Source: Tyto alba (taxonomy: Eukaryota; Chordata; Aves; Strigiformes; Tytonidae). From it: a stretch of DNA of 64,000 nucleotides. The stretch lies in the NCBI RefSeq assembly GCF_018691265.1, contig NW_024881276.1:1550001-1614000 (forward strand), written 5' to 3'. The translations under genes and the position numbers were made by a program. The notes below the pieces were generated by a model that made no database searches, had not been told where the DNA came from, and saw nothing but the letters and a program-made list of their open reading frames with translations. Positions 38,841 through 52,000 of this stretch are shown here, piece after piece. Every line of letters begins with the position of its first letter. Position 1 is the first letter of the stretch.

Positions 38841-40703
38841 GGACCTGAATCAGAGAGGCTGAAAGCTGTATGTCATAGTGGCTTGTAGGTAAATGCATCG
38901 CAGTGCAGGGATAGCCACTCGTACAGTGGGCATGAGATGCCTGAAACTGAATTTGTCCTCACACTTTCCCACTGCTGGGACTGGCCTTTTTACCTTTTTG
39001 GGGCAAAACTATGACAGATCCCACCTGTCTGGTGTATTTGGCAAATAATTTCTTTCACCTAATCAGCATGTGTGTCTTGAACATAACACCACAGAGCAAC
39101 AGGCAGAGTTCTCTGTCAGCATCACGTGAGATGCACACAAGGAGGTCCGGTTTCCACCTTTCACAGTTGCTGTAGCCCCCACCTGTTCCCCTGCCTGATA
39201 TACTGCTCTCTCAACGACTGAGGCTGAGAAAACAGAAGGATTTCTGTGCTGCCTTTGGGCCAGCCAATGTTGCCAACTGCTAGGACGACCCCGCTGTACT
39301 TTTGGTTACCTGCTCTTACAATGGCATCCGTTGTGTGGATGCAGGAGGGTCCAGGAGAACATCTCTGAACACCCAGTGTACCCTCAAAGTGCCTCTGTTG
39401 TAACAAAGCCCTCTGTTCATGCTTGGAAGTAACACGCTTTGGTAGCTACATGGGTAAGGTAAAAGTAATTACTGCCATTCAGCATTTTGACAATGTATTA
39501 AGAAAGTGAGGAGAAGGAAGGGGCCATGACAGAGCTTGACAAAACCTGAAAGTAGAGCAAGTTAACTGTTCAGTCAAATTACTCGCTTCCCTCATTAACC
39601 ATCTCCTCTGAGTTGCAGGTTAACAAAAGTAGATGCTTAAAAATATTACCTTTTAATTTCTCAAATTAAAGAAGTAGGAGATACCACCTAATTAGAACAA
39701 GGCTGCAGGAATCACGTCAGGGTGTATGAAGGTATGCCTTGCACAGTAGCCAAGGTGGCTTCTCTTACTCATCAAGTACCTGGAAAAAAAAAAAAAAAAA
39801 TTATTCTGAAGGTAATGGCAAACTGCCTTTGGCATCAGTAAAGTAAAAAATTGTTCTCTCTCCAGAACTCCTCTGACATTCATTGGTTTTGTAGAGAGAA
39901 GAATTGTAGTTCTGGCCTTGTTCATTATTAGAGTTACATAAAATGTCGGTAATATTCAAGTTGCATTCAGATTTACAGGCTATAGTCTGATGGTCTAAAA
40001 ACTTTACACAGTGCAACATTACATGAAGAAAATGTATTTTATGGCTTCAGTCTGAATACAAATTTATATATTACAGGTCAATTGCAGCCTTTGGTAGAGC
40101 TGTGCAAGAACCAACACTTTTCATTTGACGGAAATTCATGACTGACTCTTCAGTTTGTGTTGTTGTGGAAATCAGTGTATTCCTGAAGGGAAGTCTGATT
40201 CACTGACACTGTCTTTTCTGACAGAAAAATGTTCAGGCATCAAATTTTCAGTTAGTTCAAGTAGTACCACTTAGAGAGAGTATGTTTATGAGTAAGCCCC
40301 AAATGTTATTTTAGCCTGAACCAGTGTTTCAGCTGTTTCTAGATTTCAGGGTAATTACTTTTTGTAATTTGACCTCTAACAGCCTCCCACCTGAGGGTAC
40401 TTATTGACCTCATTGTCTATGTGCCAGGCACATTGTTTCCTTCTGATGGGCACAGGTAGAGGTAGGTGCTATCCCTGTGGCTAGGCTATACAGCAGGGGT
40501 GAGGGAAGGGAGAAGTATAGGTGACTGCCCAGTTTACTTTTTATACCCACAAGTATTTGAATTATCTTACTGCATTTCAACCTCTCCAGGGATAACTATG
40601 CAGTTTCACAGGTGATGCCCTCATCTTATCTACCTCTACTTACAAAGGGAAGAAAGTGGTGTTCACTGGAAGTAGAAGTATCACGTGAAAAAATATGAAT
40701 TAT
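38841..40703. other. GABRG3: Intronic sequence between repeats
   Basis: No gene recognised. An A18-type run lies near 39783-39800. The segment 39160-39410 is less AT-rich than its surroundings but matches nothing I know. Confidence 0.7.
40699..40703 (+). repeat. Target-site duplication (left), ATTAT
   Basis: ATTAT abuts the LTR start and recurs at 41758-41762 after the LTR end. The sequence is AT-rich, so a chance match is possible, but both copies lie exactly at the inferred ends. Confidence 0.7.
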
Positions 40704-41757
40704 TATCATGGGTTTCAGTGAGTGGTGGGGTTTTTTGGTGGCAGGGGAGGGGGATATAGGGGTGGCCCCCTGTGAGAAGCTTCTCAGAGCTTCCCCAGCT
40801 CCAAGTCATCTCCACCTCTGGAAAATTGAGCCAATCAGCTGCGCCTCTGCGATAACGTATTTAAGAAGGGGAACCTGGGAGAAGGAGTTGGACTGGTGAG
40901 AAGGAATTGCTGCAGCTGCGTGAACACCAAGGTTAGTGGAGGAATGGAGGAGGGGGGAGGTGTGATGGAGCAGAGACCCCCCTGTATCCTGTGGGGAGAC
41001 GGCAGGGTGCCCCCCCCCCCCTGCCACCCATGGAGATCTACGGTGGAGCAGATGCTGACCTGCAGTATGGGGGTGCTCCCCTCCTCTCCACCCCCGCAAC
41101 TGTTTAAGGTGACTACATCTGAAGGAGGCTGGGATCCTGTGGGAAGAAGCAGCCCCTGCTGCTGTAATTCAGCGCTGGGAGGACTACAGCGTGAGGGGGT
41201 GTCCCACGCCAGAGCAGCTCGGGAAGGGCTGCGGCCGTGGGAGGGAATCCAGGTGGAGAATGTTGGTGTCCCACACCAGAGCAGTGTAAGGAAATACTGC
41301 TGCCTGTTAGAGGGATTCCAGTTGGAGAAAGTTTGTGGAGGACTGTCTCCTGTGAGAGGGGGCCCACAATGGAGCAGGCAGTAAAAGTTCCAGAAGCTCC
41401 CCCAGCCAAAGATAAAGGAAGTGGCAGCACTACCTGCACCCCCCATTCCCTGCGCCACTGGGGGAGGAGGTAGAGATATCGGGAGCAGAGCTGAGCCCGG
41501 GAAGAAGGGAGGGGTGGGGGGAAGGTGTTCTCAAGATGTGGCAATGCTTCCCACCGTCCTACTCTGCTATGTGTTGTTGTTAGTGCCCGTAATAAATGTA
41601 TGTTCTTTTGTTTCTTCCCTTAATGAGTTTGCCTTTTTCCTGTGACCATAATGGGTGATCTGCCCCTCCCGGTCCTATCTTGAATCCCAAACCTGGCTCA
41701 TTTGAGGAGTGAGCGGCTGTGTGGTGTTTGGATGCTGACCAGGCTCAAACCGTGACA
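40704..41757 (+). mobile_element. Solo LTR of an avian endogenous retrovirus, copy B of the ~1.1-kb family
   Basis: A 1,054-base element similar throughout to 24678-25817. It begins TATCATGGGTTTCAG, aligning with TGTCCTGGATCTAAG in copy A, and ends CAAACCGTGACA, flanked by ATTAT on both sides. Seen: CCAAT at 40831-40835 (intact here, mutated in copy A), TATTTAAG at 40858-40865, and AATAAA at 41591-41596 followed by T-rich DNA. Two 67-base internal tandem units at 41212-41345 compare with three in copy A. The 207-residue minus-strand open frame inside it is a by-product of GC-rich repeat sequence. No retroviral genes flank it. Same strand as GABRG3. Confidence 0.85.
41212..41345 (+). repeat. 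Two 67-base tandem units inside LTR copy B
   Basis: Units start at 41212 and 41279 with GAGCAG. They correspond to the three units in the related LTR at 25174-25375. Confidence 0.85.
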
Positions 41758-41762
41758 ATTAT
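41758..41762 (+). repeat. Target-site duplication (right), ATTAT
   Basis: The right-hand partner of ATTAT at 40699-40703. Confidence 0.7.
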
Positions 41763-44700
41763 GTTTTACATCTGAAATGATTTAAAGTATAACAGAGGTA
41801 TAACAAACCTTTTCTAACTGGATATTTTCAATATCATTCACTGATACGCTTGAAATGCTCAAGTTTCTTGTGGAAACAGGTATTTAAAGTGGTTGGTGAC
41901 ACTGAATATGTGAAGACATCGGTGGCTTGAATTCTTTGGAAACCGGTAATAAGGTTAGGTTACTGCAGAGTTACAAAGTGATTTTTTTACAAAGATTGAT
42001 TATAAAGATGAGAATTTTTAGAGGGGATTAACTGACAGTCAAAAGTGCTGTCATCTTGTACAGTGTTTTAAAGGCCAGGTTCTGATTTGTAGGACACTAA
42101 AGAAAAGAGCTATTTCAAATGTTAGATACTGGAAAGGGCCAGTAAAAGCAATATGAAAGTGCATGCTCTCAAAATGAATTTGAGATTAATGCTTTCTTTT
42201 GTAAGACTATTTGGAAAAGGTGATTTTCTAATTCTATAAAATTGCTCACCTATTATGTATACTTCTTTCTTTGAGAAGGTGCCTTTAAGACTGTTCTCCT
42301 TACTCCAGTATTATATCTCTCACACTTACGGTGTTCAGGTGTTCAATTCTGTCCCCTAGTTCTTCATGCATGGGAGTCAAAAGGCACAAGTGGAGTATGC
42401 ATTTGTTCGCTTAAGTATTCTGCTCAAAATACTGTCCTTATTTATTCCACATCTCTCAGAGTTCTGAGTGAAAGTCAATTATTTCATTTAGCTTCCCTTC
42501 AGTTATTAAAATATATTGTGTCTTTTATTAGTAATGACAACGTAGATGAAGCAGTAACTGTTGAAAATGTACTGTGGGCTCCAAACAGCATTAGTCTTCT
42601 GTTCTTCCATTACTGTAGCCTCTCAGAGTTCTTAGGTATAAGCTATATGCATGTGTGTGTATGGAGGAGAATGAGGAGATTTGTGTAATCTGACTGAACC
42701 AAACACTTGAGCCAAGACTCCCAAGGCAGTCAATGGGGAGTTGGCTCTTCAGCTGAGTGATTCAGAGCACCTGAGCTATACAGACTGCTCAGAGAGACTA
42801 CAAATCAGACATTTTAAGTTAGGTGGTATAAATAATGATTCCTCCACCCCCACGTGTTAAATCCGCCATATGGCCAAACATAGATTGATGTCTGGATAGT
42901 CGTTAACTAAACTTCTATCATAATCTTAATGTATTTCAACTGATTAAGCATTGTTGACATAGCAACTCGAGTAGTTATTAGTCATCTGTTAACCTCCACC
43001 TGTATGTATTTATCTATTATCCCACAGAATGCAAACAGGCAGAGGTATTGCTAAAACAAAATAAATTTCAATAGAATTTATATCAATTTACCTAAACAGT
43101 GGCATTTTCCCTTGGGATACTATGGAACTGAACTGATCCCTGTGAAAAGTACTGCTCTACCAACATACGGTTACATCATGCCCTTAGTTGCACTTCTTCA
43201 GTGTTTTCCACGTGCAATTCTCAAGAGAATTTGGTCTTGATAATTTTGATGGTAGTTGTCTCTGTCTCCTTTTTACTGCAATTATGCACATACTTTAATG
43301 GACAAAAAAATCAGCTGGAAATTAAGAAACTGTGTTTCTCTGATAAGTTTCTTTTTCTGGGAGTGATGAAGTATGTAGACTCTCACTGAAGAAGCAAAAA
43401 GAACTGCTACTGCATTCATCAGGCTCTTGACTTTATTTTTAGAAGGAAGTCTATGGGCCACTATAACACTCTGAGTCAAACATGACTTCTATTGCCTTAC
43501 AACTTCATGATAAGTATTTAGGTTTTTTTTGTCCCAGGCTTCCTGTTGCTCATATTAACACAATATACTCATGGATCTGAACAGCAGTCTCAAAAAACCG
43601 AAGACTAACTGAGAGCTAAGCACAAGTTTCTGTAGTTGGATGGCTGTGCTATGAAATTCTCCCTATGCAAAGCATTCAATAAGCTGTCTAGCAAGAAGCA
43701 TGAGGCTGCTTGTAAAATCATTTTCAGTAGAAAGCCATGTTAAATTAATTCAAAGACTGTCACTGTTATAGCATAATTTTGTATAGACTAATGCAATGGA
43801 CCATAACAAATAAGAAAATGGTGCGTTTGTTGGTTATAAGTCTACTAGTGGTGTATGGAGGGATTGAGTAAAGGACAGGTCATACTTTGAGTAACATAAT
43901 TATAGAGATTCAAATACTGTCCAAATGACCTTACAAGCTTGGATAACTTGAATGCCTAATAACAGTGAGGTCACAAAATTGCTGCTAATTTTCAGTGTAT
44001 ATTGGTAGTCTGAATTTTCTATTTCTTTCTGCTTGTTTGAACATCAGAATACATAGTTTATAGGATTATTTGTGCAACACTAAAATCTTCTAATGTAAGC
44101 ACATGAGACATTTCATTACATTATTTCAAAAAGGTAGTAAAATAATTGTATATGAATTTTGGACATCCTGCAGGTCTTCCATAAAAAAATCTCAATAGAG
44201 TACAGCAGATGTGATCCAATAAATGATACCCTTTGTTATGTTGCATTGCAAGTTTCCTTCAAGCTGTTTTATAAATACAGATATATACAGTGTCCAAGAT
44301 TTAAATTATATTTACTCTTCATATGCTAGAATATTTTGGGAAAAAAATCCAGATTCAAGGAAACCACTTGATCACTCAAGTCCCAAGATATTACTTTCAA
44401 AATAACAAAACAATGTATTCTTTACAGTTTAGTATGACATGGTAATTCAGTTTTACATTGTTGTTATATACGTTTTACATCCAAGGGAACTTAGCTTATG
44501 TCCTGAAAAGTTTACGAGGAATTTTCAAGCATAAGAGATGATGATCCTGGCACCTGTTGAAATAAAAACAGAGGCCAAGAGCAAGCAGTTACATGGCAAT
44601 CCAGAGGGATATTTCACTATATCTTCTAAAGAAGAATGATTATGTATGTAAATGTCATACACTAAGCAGTCATCAAAAGAATAAGATGAAGATTGTTTTG

Positions 44701-45139
44701 GCAAGCTGAATATTTAAAGAATAATAATTTATTTCCTATTGGATTATTACTGTAAAATACAATCAAGGAAAACATGTCCCAGTATTTGCAAACAAAACAA
44801 AAGAAAATGATGCAAAACTTTGTTAATAGGGATGTGTTAGAGAAATTAATCACAGTGGTGTTTTTAGTGATAGAAATATCTCTTCTTTTGGGTTAACTTT
44901 GTTGCATTGAGTGATAATTGTTACAGGGGGAAGTCCATAGCAAGAATGACTGGATAAGCTGAAATGAATTGGGCACAGATTTCTAGTCTTGATTTATGGC
45001 TTGGGAATTTGGGAGTTTGATCATGCCTATCTTATCTGTACCACTATCCCATCAGATATGTACCATCAACTCTTATTAACAGCAGGGCACATGTAGAACT
45101 AGATTATTTGTAGTATAAAATAATTTGTAGCGCTCTCTC

Positions 45140-45201
45140 AAAAAAAAAAAAAAAAAAAAAAACCAAAAACAAAAACACCAAAACAAAAAACAACAACAAA
45201 A
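45140..45201. repeat. A-rich simple repeat with AAAC/AAC units
   Basis: More than 20 A followed by CAAAAA and CAA units. No attached retroelement was recognised. Confidence 0.9.
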
Positions 45202-48200
45202 CTTATTTATAAATGTTTACAGAACAAAATATCACTGCTGTATTTTGTCTGCAGGCATTACTTTGCCAGGAGTTAGAGATAATCTATTTAGATTTGGCAA
45301 ATTTTCAGCATCTTTGAAGCAGAATATTTTCTCACAGTAAGGCTGCTAGTAAATGCTGTGGAAATTGGATTTTAAGTGGTTCTTTTGTGAACAAAGCAGA
45401 ATATTTCATAAGAAAAATTTCTCAACACCATCCGCACGTTTGGACCCAGATTATAAACTGTTAAGCAAATTAGGTGGCAATTAATGCATTTATTTTTACA
45501 GGAAGCTAAAATAAGGATTTTCCTTAAATTATTATAAAACTTCATTGAAACTATGCCAACTCATAAATTAATATTTTAAAGATTAGGATGAGCATAATAA
45601 CTGTAAGTACATAAAATAAACAAGGATAAATCTAACTGGTTTTCTATGTAACCGAGAATTTTGTAAACTGAAGTGCTGTAACTCAGAGCATATTTGTTAT
45701 TTAAGTATAATTTTATTAGCCGTATTATTTTTATGTAAAACGTATTGTCTCTCATTCCTGCATGACATTAAAAGTATTTACAAACATAGAGGATTACTCC
45801 AAGAATTATTTTGAACTGGCTATGAAATGCAGTCAAAATGCTTGGATAAGGGTTTGTGCAATATTTAAACCATTCTAAAATAAAAACTTAATTTTTCCAG
45901 CGCAGCACTTTGGAAGTTTCAAGGAAGGGAGACACTGTATTATTTACTTATCTTTACAAACAGAGATTTAAAAAAAAAAAAAAATAATAATACATGCTTC
46001 TGTCAAATTATTTGTAGGTAACCCTTAAAAACTTCTATCTTTTTGGAATTCAGTACCTTTATCATGTCCATGGATTTGTAGTAGCAACTAATGCTACTGC
46101 AGTAGCAACTGATGCAGTAGGTTTCTTAAACTACAGAATTATAACACCACAGAGCTCCTGATCCAGTCACGCTGGGAACTATTCTGAGCACTTCGAATCT
46201 TGGGACAAAAAAAACCCCATGATTTGTGATATTTGCTTCTAGAGTAGAATCTTAAATTTAGCCATCTCTTTCCTGGGCTAGGATTCTTCTAACCTCACTT
46301 CAACCTCTCCCATTCTTACTGAGCTGAGAAGGTGGAAGAGCAATCAGAACAGACGAGGCAGATCACAGGTTTTCTTTTTCCATAGACTTTCATCTGTATA
46401 GTTGAAAAATATGTAGTTATGATGGTCAAGTTAGTGCTTATTTGAATAAATACAATTCTGTTCAAAAGAATGAAGCATTTTAGTTCTCCGTCATACAGAA
46501 TGTGTCCCTAGATTTATCTTTATTTCTTCTTTGTGTATTTTGAGTGGTATCTGATAGGAATTTAATAACCACTTTGGTGGATTTTCCAACTGGATGTAGT
46601 ACTTGTGCAATCCAAACGTTCATTGATATTTTATCAGCTGCCTCAGAGAAAGATCTGTCATAGAACTAGAATGTCAATTCTAATGTGTGTTTTTAAAAGA
46701 AGCTTTCTGTGCTTCACATCTATGGCTAGATAAATTGTAAGTTCTCCAAGCGTACAGATTGGTACAGCAAAATGCATTAATCACAGCTTTGTGAGTGTTC
46801 TAATCATTAATCCATGCTTAATATACAAATTTGCAGAAAGACAATTAGATAACTAATTTCAGTTCCTCTGCCAAAGGATGAACTATAATAAGCTTTAAGT
46901 AAATATTAAGTGGAAAAGATTAACATTTCATGAAGCTGAGCCTTAAGCAATTAAAACTCTGGGAAAGTTTGCTGAATTTATACAAGTAGTCTAATCACTT
47001 ACACAAAAGTACGTCACCACTGTGACAAGAGGGTAGAACAAGGATAGGGGTCAGGTTTTTTTTCTGCTGGCTTGGCTTATCTGGTGTCACGAAGTGGCAC
47101 TGTGTCTGCTGTTGTACATGGGCTGGAAATTCCCTAATGTGAGTGGTGGTGGCGGGGCACTTGTATAACAGTACATCACTGTGTCACAACACAAAGCAGT
47201 GTTTTGAGCTCCTAAAAACACAGCTTCTTGGTGTATAAATGTTAGAAAAAAAAAAATAATTATAACATTTTATCCAGCTATGTCAGAATAGTTATAAGTG
47301 CATCTACTAAATTCATTTTGCAGTGGTCAGGAACAATCATGATAACAATATAATGCTATTTTCATCACTGTAGCCAAGAACTCCCTTTCATTTTTCCTGT
47401 TTGTTTCACAACCTCAATGTTAGTTTGCTAGTGGGAGGGGGTGTATTCCTTAATCCATACAAAGGTGTTTTGTAAATGCAAACCCAACTTCCTGTGGACA
47501 ACTGTCATGTGAAAAAGTTACCCTTCCAAAGGTAGGAAAGAGAGAACTAAAAAATAAATAATTGTTTTATATACGTAAACAGAATCTGGCAATCAGAAAA
47601 GTGACAGTTTCTGAATAACTGCAAAGTGCATGTCAGGTTTTCGTGAACTGTAATTCAACCATAGCTTATGACAGGAGATGAGGGAAGCTTAGATGCTAGC
47701 ACAGGGTTGTTTGTACTGAATTTTGGAGGTCATATAAAATAAAAGTTTCTGGATTCAGCTGTCACAGTGCTGTCAGAATGGCTACCTGCTGGTTAAGGAA
47801 GAGTGAAAGGTGACATCTCCTCAGAAGGGTCCTTATTCACTGCAAATAATGAAAACCATGCACACGACTTCACCATAACCTTTCAGCTGACAAATGGGAC
47901 TTGTGCTTTATTCATGCATTTATTGGGGAAGATGTTCTGAAAGGACAGTGTCCTCCCCACTCTGGTTTTCAGGGCCTTTCTCTCTGAGAACTTTATCAAA
48001 GGCAAAGCTACAGAAAGACAGAAGGAACACCAAAAAAAAAAAGCTGAGATTTTAAAGAAGTACAGTTCTGTGAATATAGCTGTTTCTTCTACAGCGATGA
48101 CATGTCTGCTGTTGCTGTCTTCCAAGAAAGTAAAGAATTTGGTGGGTTAAATTCTGCCCCCCCTAAGTTCATATGGCTCCTCCTGGCATCAGTAACAGGC

Positions 48201-48780
48201 GTGTTATTACACAGATGCACTGTCTGAGGCTAACAACTCAGGGAACGATGCACCATCTCTCACGCCAGGTGAAACAAAGTCCTCTGAAGTGGGTGTCAGG
48301 TGTGGGCAAAATACCTGTGCGTACACTGCTGACGGAGCAAAACATCTTGCTGCTTTATGTAAAGGTGTGTTAAGATACTTTGTGAAATGCCGTTAACAAA
48401 ATATTAAGTGTTTTACCAGTGTATTCAGTACAGGGCTGGAAGCTAAAGGTTGAGGTTCCTGAGAGGGCATGCCTCCAGCCTGGTATAAATCTAACACAGC
48501 CTCGCTGACTTCATCTGAGCATTCCATTTTGGCGGTACCCCAGGGCCTGCTGCTTTCAGCTCATTTTTCTCCCACATTTATAGTTGGCGCTGAGATTTGA
48601 GAAGCAAATAAATGGAGATGGTTGCTTCACCGGGAGTATCGTGTCAGCTAGTAGAGGAGAGCATGGAGCAGAGGCATCACGGTGGCACTTTGTGCGATGT
48701 GGTGCAGAGGGTGTGAACAGACAGCCTTTTAGAAAGGAGTATAATAACTAACTCTGGGCGTCAGGGTGGTTTTCCTGTAA

Positions 48781-49030
48781 GGCCACAGCGGTGACGTGTG
48801 CCAGTGCCAGCCGGCTCGCGTGCCTGCGCCTCGGTGCTGTGGGCGAGATAGGCGACACTTTAATGTGACGAGAGCCTGGGCAGACCAAACCAGGGCAAGA
48901 ATTTCCACCCTCTCCCACTCCTAAGGTGCCTGTCGCGCCTCCCTCCCTCTCTCTGGCGGGGTTCGCCTCAGTGATCGGGGTTGGGGGGCCGAGGTGCTCA
49001 GCCAAGGGGGTGCAAGCCACGAGGGGGTTG
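48781..49030. other. CpG-rich patch within the intron
   Basis: About 16 CpG dinucleotides by eye in roughly 230 bases (for example CGGCTCGCG, GTCGCGCC, GGCGGGG), against very few in the AT-rich flanks. It is too short for a classical CpG island but clearly different in composition. No known repeat or coding motif was recognised. It could be an internal promoter or enhancer of an unannotated transcript, or an old GC-rich repeat fragment. Confidence 0.5.
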
Positions 49031-52000
49031 TGAAAGCAGAGGGGACAAACCGAAGCACACGGGTAGTCATAGACGTTTTCTACAACCGTGCCTCTGGTCC
49101 TCCACTGCAGATTAATCTATGGAAGCAGCCTAAATAAATGCTCGATTTAAAAGATGCTTTTGTCTGAGGTAACTTTCTATTTATTTCTGGGTTTGAAGAT
49201 ATTTAAATCATGTTTATGCCAGTCAGTGTTGAGTGTACTGGAAGGCAACAAAATGCTTTGGCAGCTAAGGAGAGAAGATGAGTTTTGAAGAAGTTCAAAA
49301 CTTTCTGGCATTAGTTTCACTAACAGAGAACTTCTAGTTTTGTTGACGTTTTGCAGAAGGTCAAGTATAACTGCTCCCATAACTTCAGAAACAAGGTTCT
49401 TTTCTCTCCAGGTTATCTATCTTCTTCAATTTGTTTCTCGTCAAACTGAATGGAAGCTGAAAAAAAGAGGAATGTTTATTTTCATCTAGTAATACACCAT
49501 TTTAATTTGAGATACAAAGGAACCTGAATTAGTTGCCCTAAAATCTTGGCTGGGATGGTCTGATATAAATTGTTCAATTAGCTAAGTTCAAATAATACTT
49601 AGTTTATTCAACAAAAGACTTACGTTCAGATTTAGAACATGCTTTAATAAAGCTTTTTTCCTATGGACAACATATTTGAGGCATTTTTATTTAAACTGTA
49701 AAAGCTGGCTTTGTTTACATAAAGTTGAATGGAATTTCCCTTTAACTACAACTTGATGCAAGTCACGAGTAAAATATGAAGTGTGTCCAGCAAACTGGTT
49801 ACACAAGCTTTACGTTTAGTACCTGGTACTACAGCACACAGCAAAGTGGAGTTCCTGCCAATGTATCCGGACCCTTGAAGTCAGCAGCCTGGAGTCAGAT
49901 TTGGTCTGACCTGTGCAAACAGTGAAGAGGGAGCAGTGTAAGGAAGGATCTTTTCTTCCCCACGCAGATCCGGACTTCATGCGTGCTGTAGAGCAGTTGC
50001 TGCCTGGTCTCTGCCGGTCTGGAGTGCTCTGTCTTTAGTTCAGTTGCCTCACAGCTTGTCCAGTTGTGGGTACAAGTAAAACAAAGAAATAATCGTAATG
50101 AGATCATCTGATGACTTTTGTTATTAACTTCTGGAAATTCCAGAAGATTCCTCGTCTCCAAAGCATGGTCCCTTGGTATCATTTAATTCACAGTGTATTG
50201 GGGCGCTTTATAAATTACATTTCCATGGCAACAATGTTCATGGTTATCCTAAGCTCAGATACTGTCAGCAAACATAAAATATGCAAAGCTGAAATATTGA
50301 ATGCTCATGTTGCCTTTCTTAAAGTCCTTAGCTTTAATATTTGCTTGAAAAGCCATGCTCAGTCTCCCAAGTATTGATCTAAAAGTGATGTCAGCACTAA
50401 ATCATGAGTGGTGTGTGAGCTCTCATGCCTTAATGTTTTCAGCATGTGGAGAAGTGTCACGTCCCTGTTTCAGGTGTGCTTCTCATATCTTGAGAAGGGT
50501 TTCAGTCTCCCTGGTGTGTGGGAAAGATGAGGCAAAGGACGTGAGAGTGTTTGTACTTGAAATGCTGGCTTGTTGCTCCATGCTGAGTCCAGGTCTACAA
50601 GTAAATCGGTGGCAGTGGAGAGGCTGGCTATGGTCCTCACTGTCACCCTGTTCCTTCTGGGGGCAGAAGGGAAGAACAAATGAGATTTTTTTTTTTTTTT
50701 TTAGTTCTGACTTTGAAGGAAGGAAAGCCAGGCATTGGCCCTGGAGAGGAGCCATGTCACACCTCAGGAGGTCTGCACATCCAGAGGATGAGCAACGCCT
50801 GCGCACCTGGCACCCACCCAGTGCTCAGATGCAGCTGCCTTTATCGGTGCTTTCTCCAGGACCCAGCCCAAATGCAGGCTTCAGAAAGGGAGTGTTTATC
50901 TCTCCGATGTGTAAGGCCTCTGTGGTAATATCTGAAGAATAATAAGAATAGCACTCCAGAGGCATCACAGTATATTGGAGTGTGAAGTGCCAATTCATTT
51001 TCTGTTACTGTAGCTGTTTTAAACTTCTGCCTTTCAGGAAAGAGCTGACAAGAACAATTCATCAGTTTGTCTCCCCCTCCTTTATATTGAAAAGAGTTTG
51101 GATTTTTTTTTTTTTTCTTTGTTTTGTTCAAAGTTGGTTTGTTTTATTTTTCAAGTACTTATTTCTTAAACTTGTGGAACAGGCAATCAAGCAGCCCCCT
51201 TCCTATAAGAGAGGCCCTGCAGTATGAGAAAAGAACTGGCACATGAACTAACGGCGTTGCTCAGTAACCTCTGTGGGGAGGATGTGTTTCCTTCCTCTAG
51301 ACAAGAAAGAAAATGCGAGGTGCAAACTTACCACAGCTTCCAGTTATTGAGGGAAACCGAGAGGTCCAAAGTCAAGCCCCACCAGTTGTGTGGTGTCCCC
51401 ATGAACACCCCTCAAATCTGTCTTTTAAATCTTCCATTGGTGGAGGCTGGGACCAGCCTGCCCAGGCAGGCTGTACCCATGGCTCACTGGCCTTACCATT
51501 AGGGGTTTGTTTGTTTGTTTGTTTTTTCCCTGACATCTGCTGAACTCTTCTAGTGCAATGTAAAGCCATTACGCTTTGTTCTGCCAATGCAGAAGATGTA
51601 TTTATTCCCTTTATACCTGTCTTTTTGCGAAGTTGAAAGAATTACCTAGCTTTCTTGTGCCCTCCATCAACTTCTCTGAACAGCCTTTTCTAGTTCACAC
51701 ACTTCAGACTGTTCTTGTTATTCCCCTGTCTTTAATTACTTTACAAATTTTTAAGTTCAAGTAAAACCACAGTTTTTCAACCAGCTCAAAGTGGAACATC
51801 ACAGGTCCAGCATCTGCGTTGCTTCCTACAGAGCTATGTCCTGTTTTCCTCAAATCATTTCCCCGGTTTGTTCAGTTTTCTTTGACTGTGATGTCATCCG
51901 ATAGTTTAATTTAGGTTTCTGTCTTTTCTGCTAGTGAAAATACTGAGTAACACTGGATCCAGGACAAATTCCTGTGGAACCCTACCTCTTGTTTTGGCAG

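Noticed and set aside
40835..41458. 207-residue minus-strand open frame, the longest in the window
   Set aside because: It is antisense within a GC-rich solo LTR and runs over the tandem repeats. The composition (Ser/Pro/Gly/Thr rich) reflects repeat sequence, and the sister copy lacks it.
24678..41762. The two ~1.1-kb LTRs as the ends of one 17-kb provirus
   Set aside because: The DNA between them contains CR1 fragments and another solo LTR but no gag, pol or env. The right-hand LTR has its own ATTAT duplication on both sides, so each is an independent solo LTR.
50355..50942. 195-residue plus-strand open frame with a T17-AG that mimics a splice acceptor
   Set aside because: It reads through a homopolymer T run as poly-Phe, has no recognisable domain, and sits in a mildly GC-enriched stretch where long chance frames are expected. 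Only transcript or conservation data would revive it.
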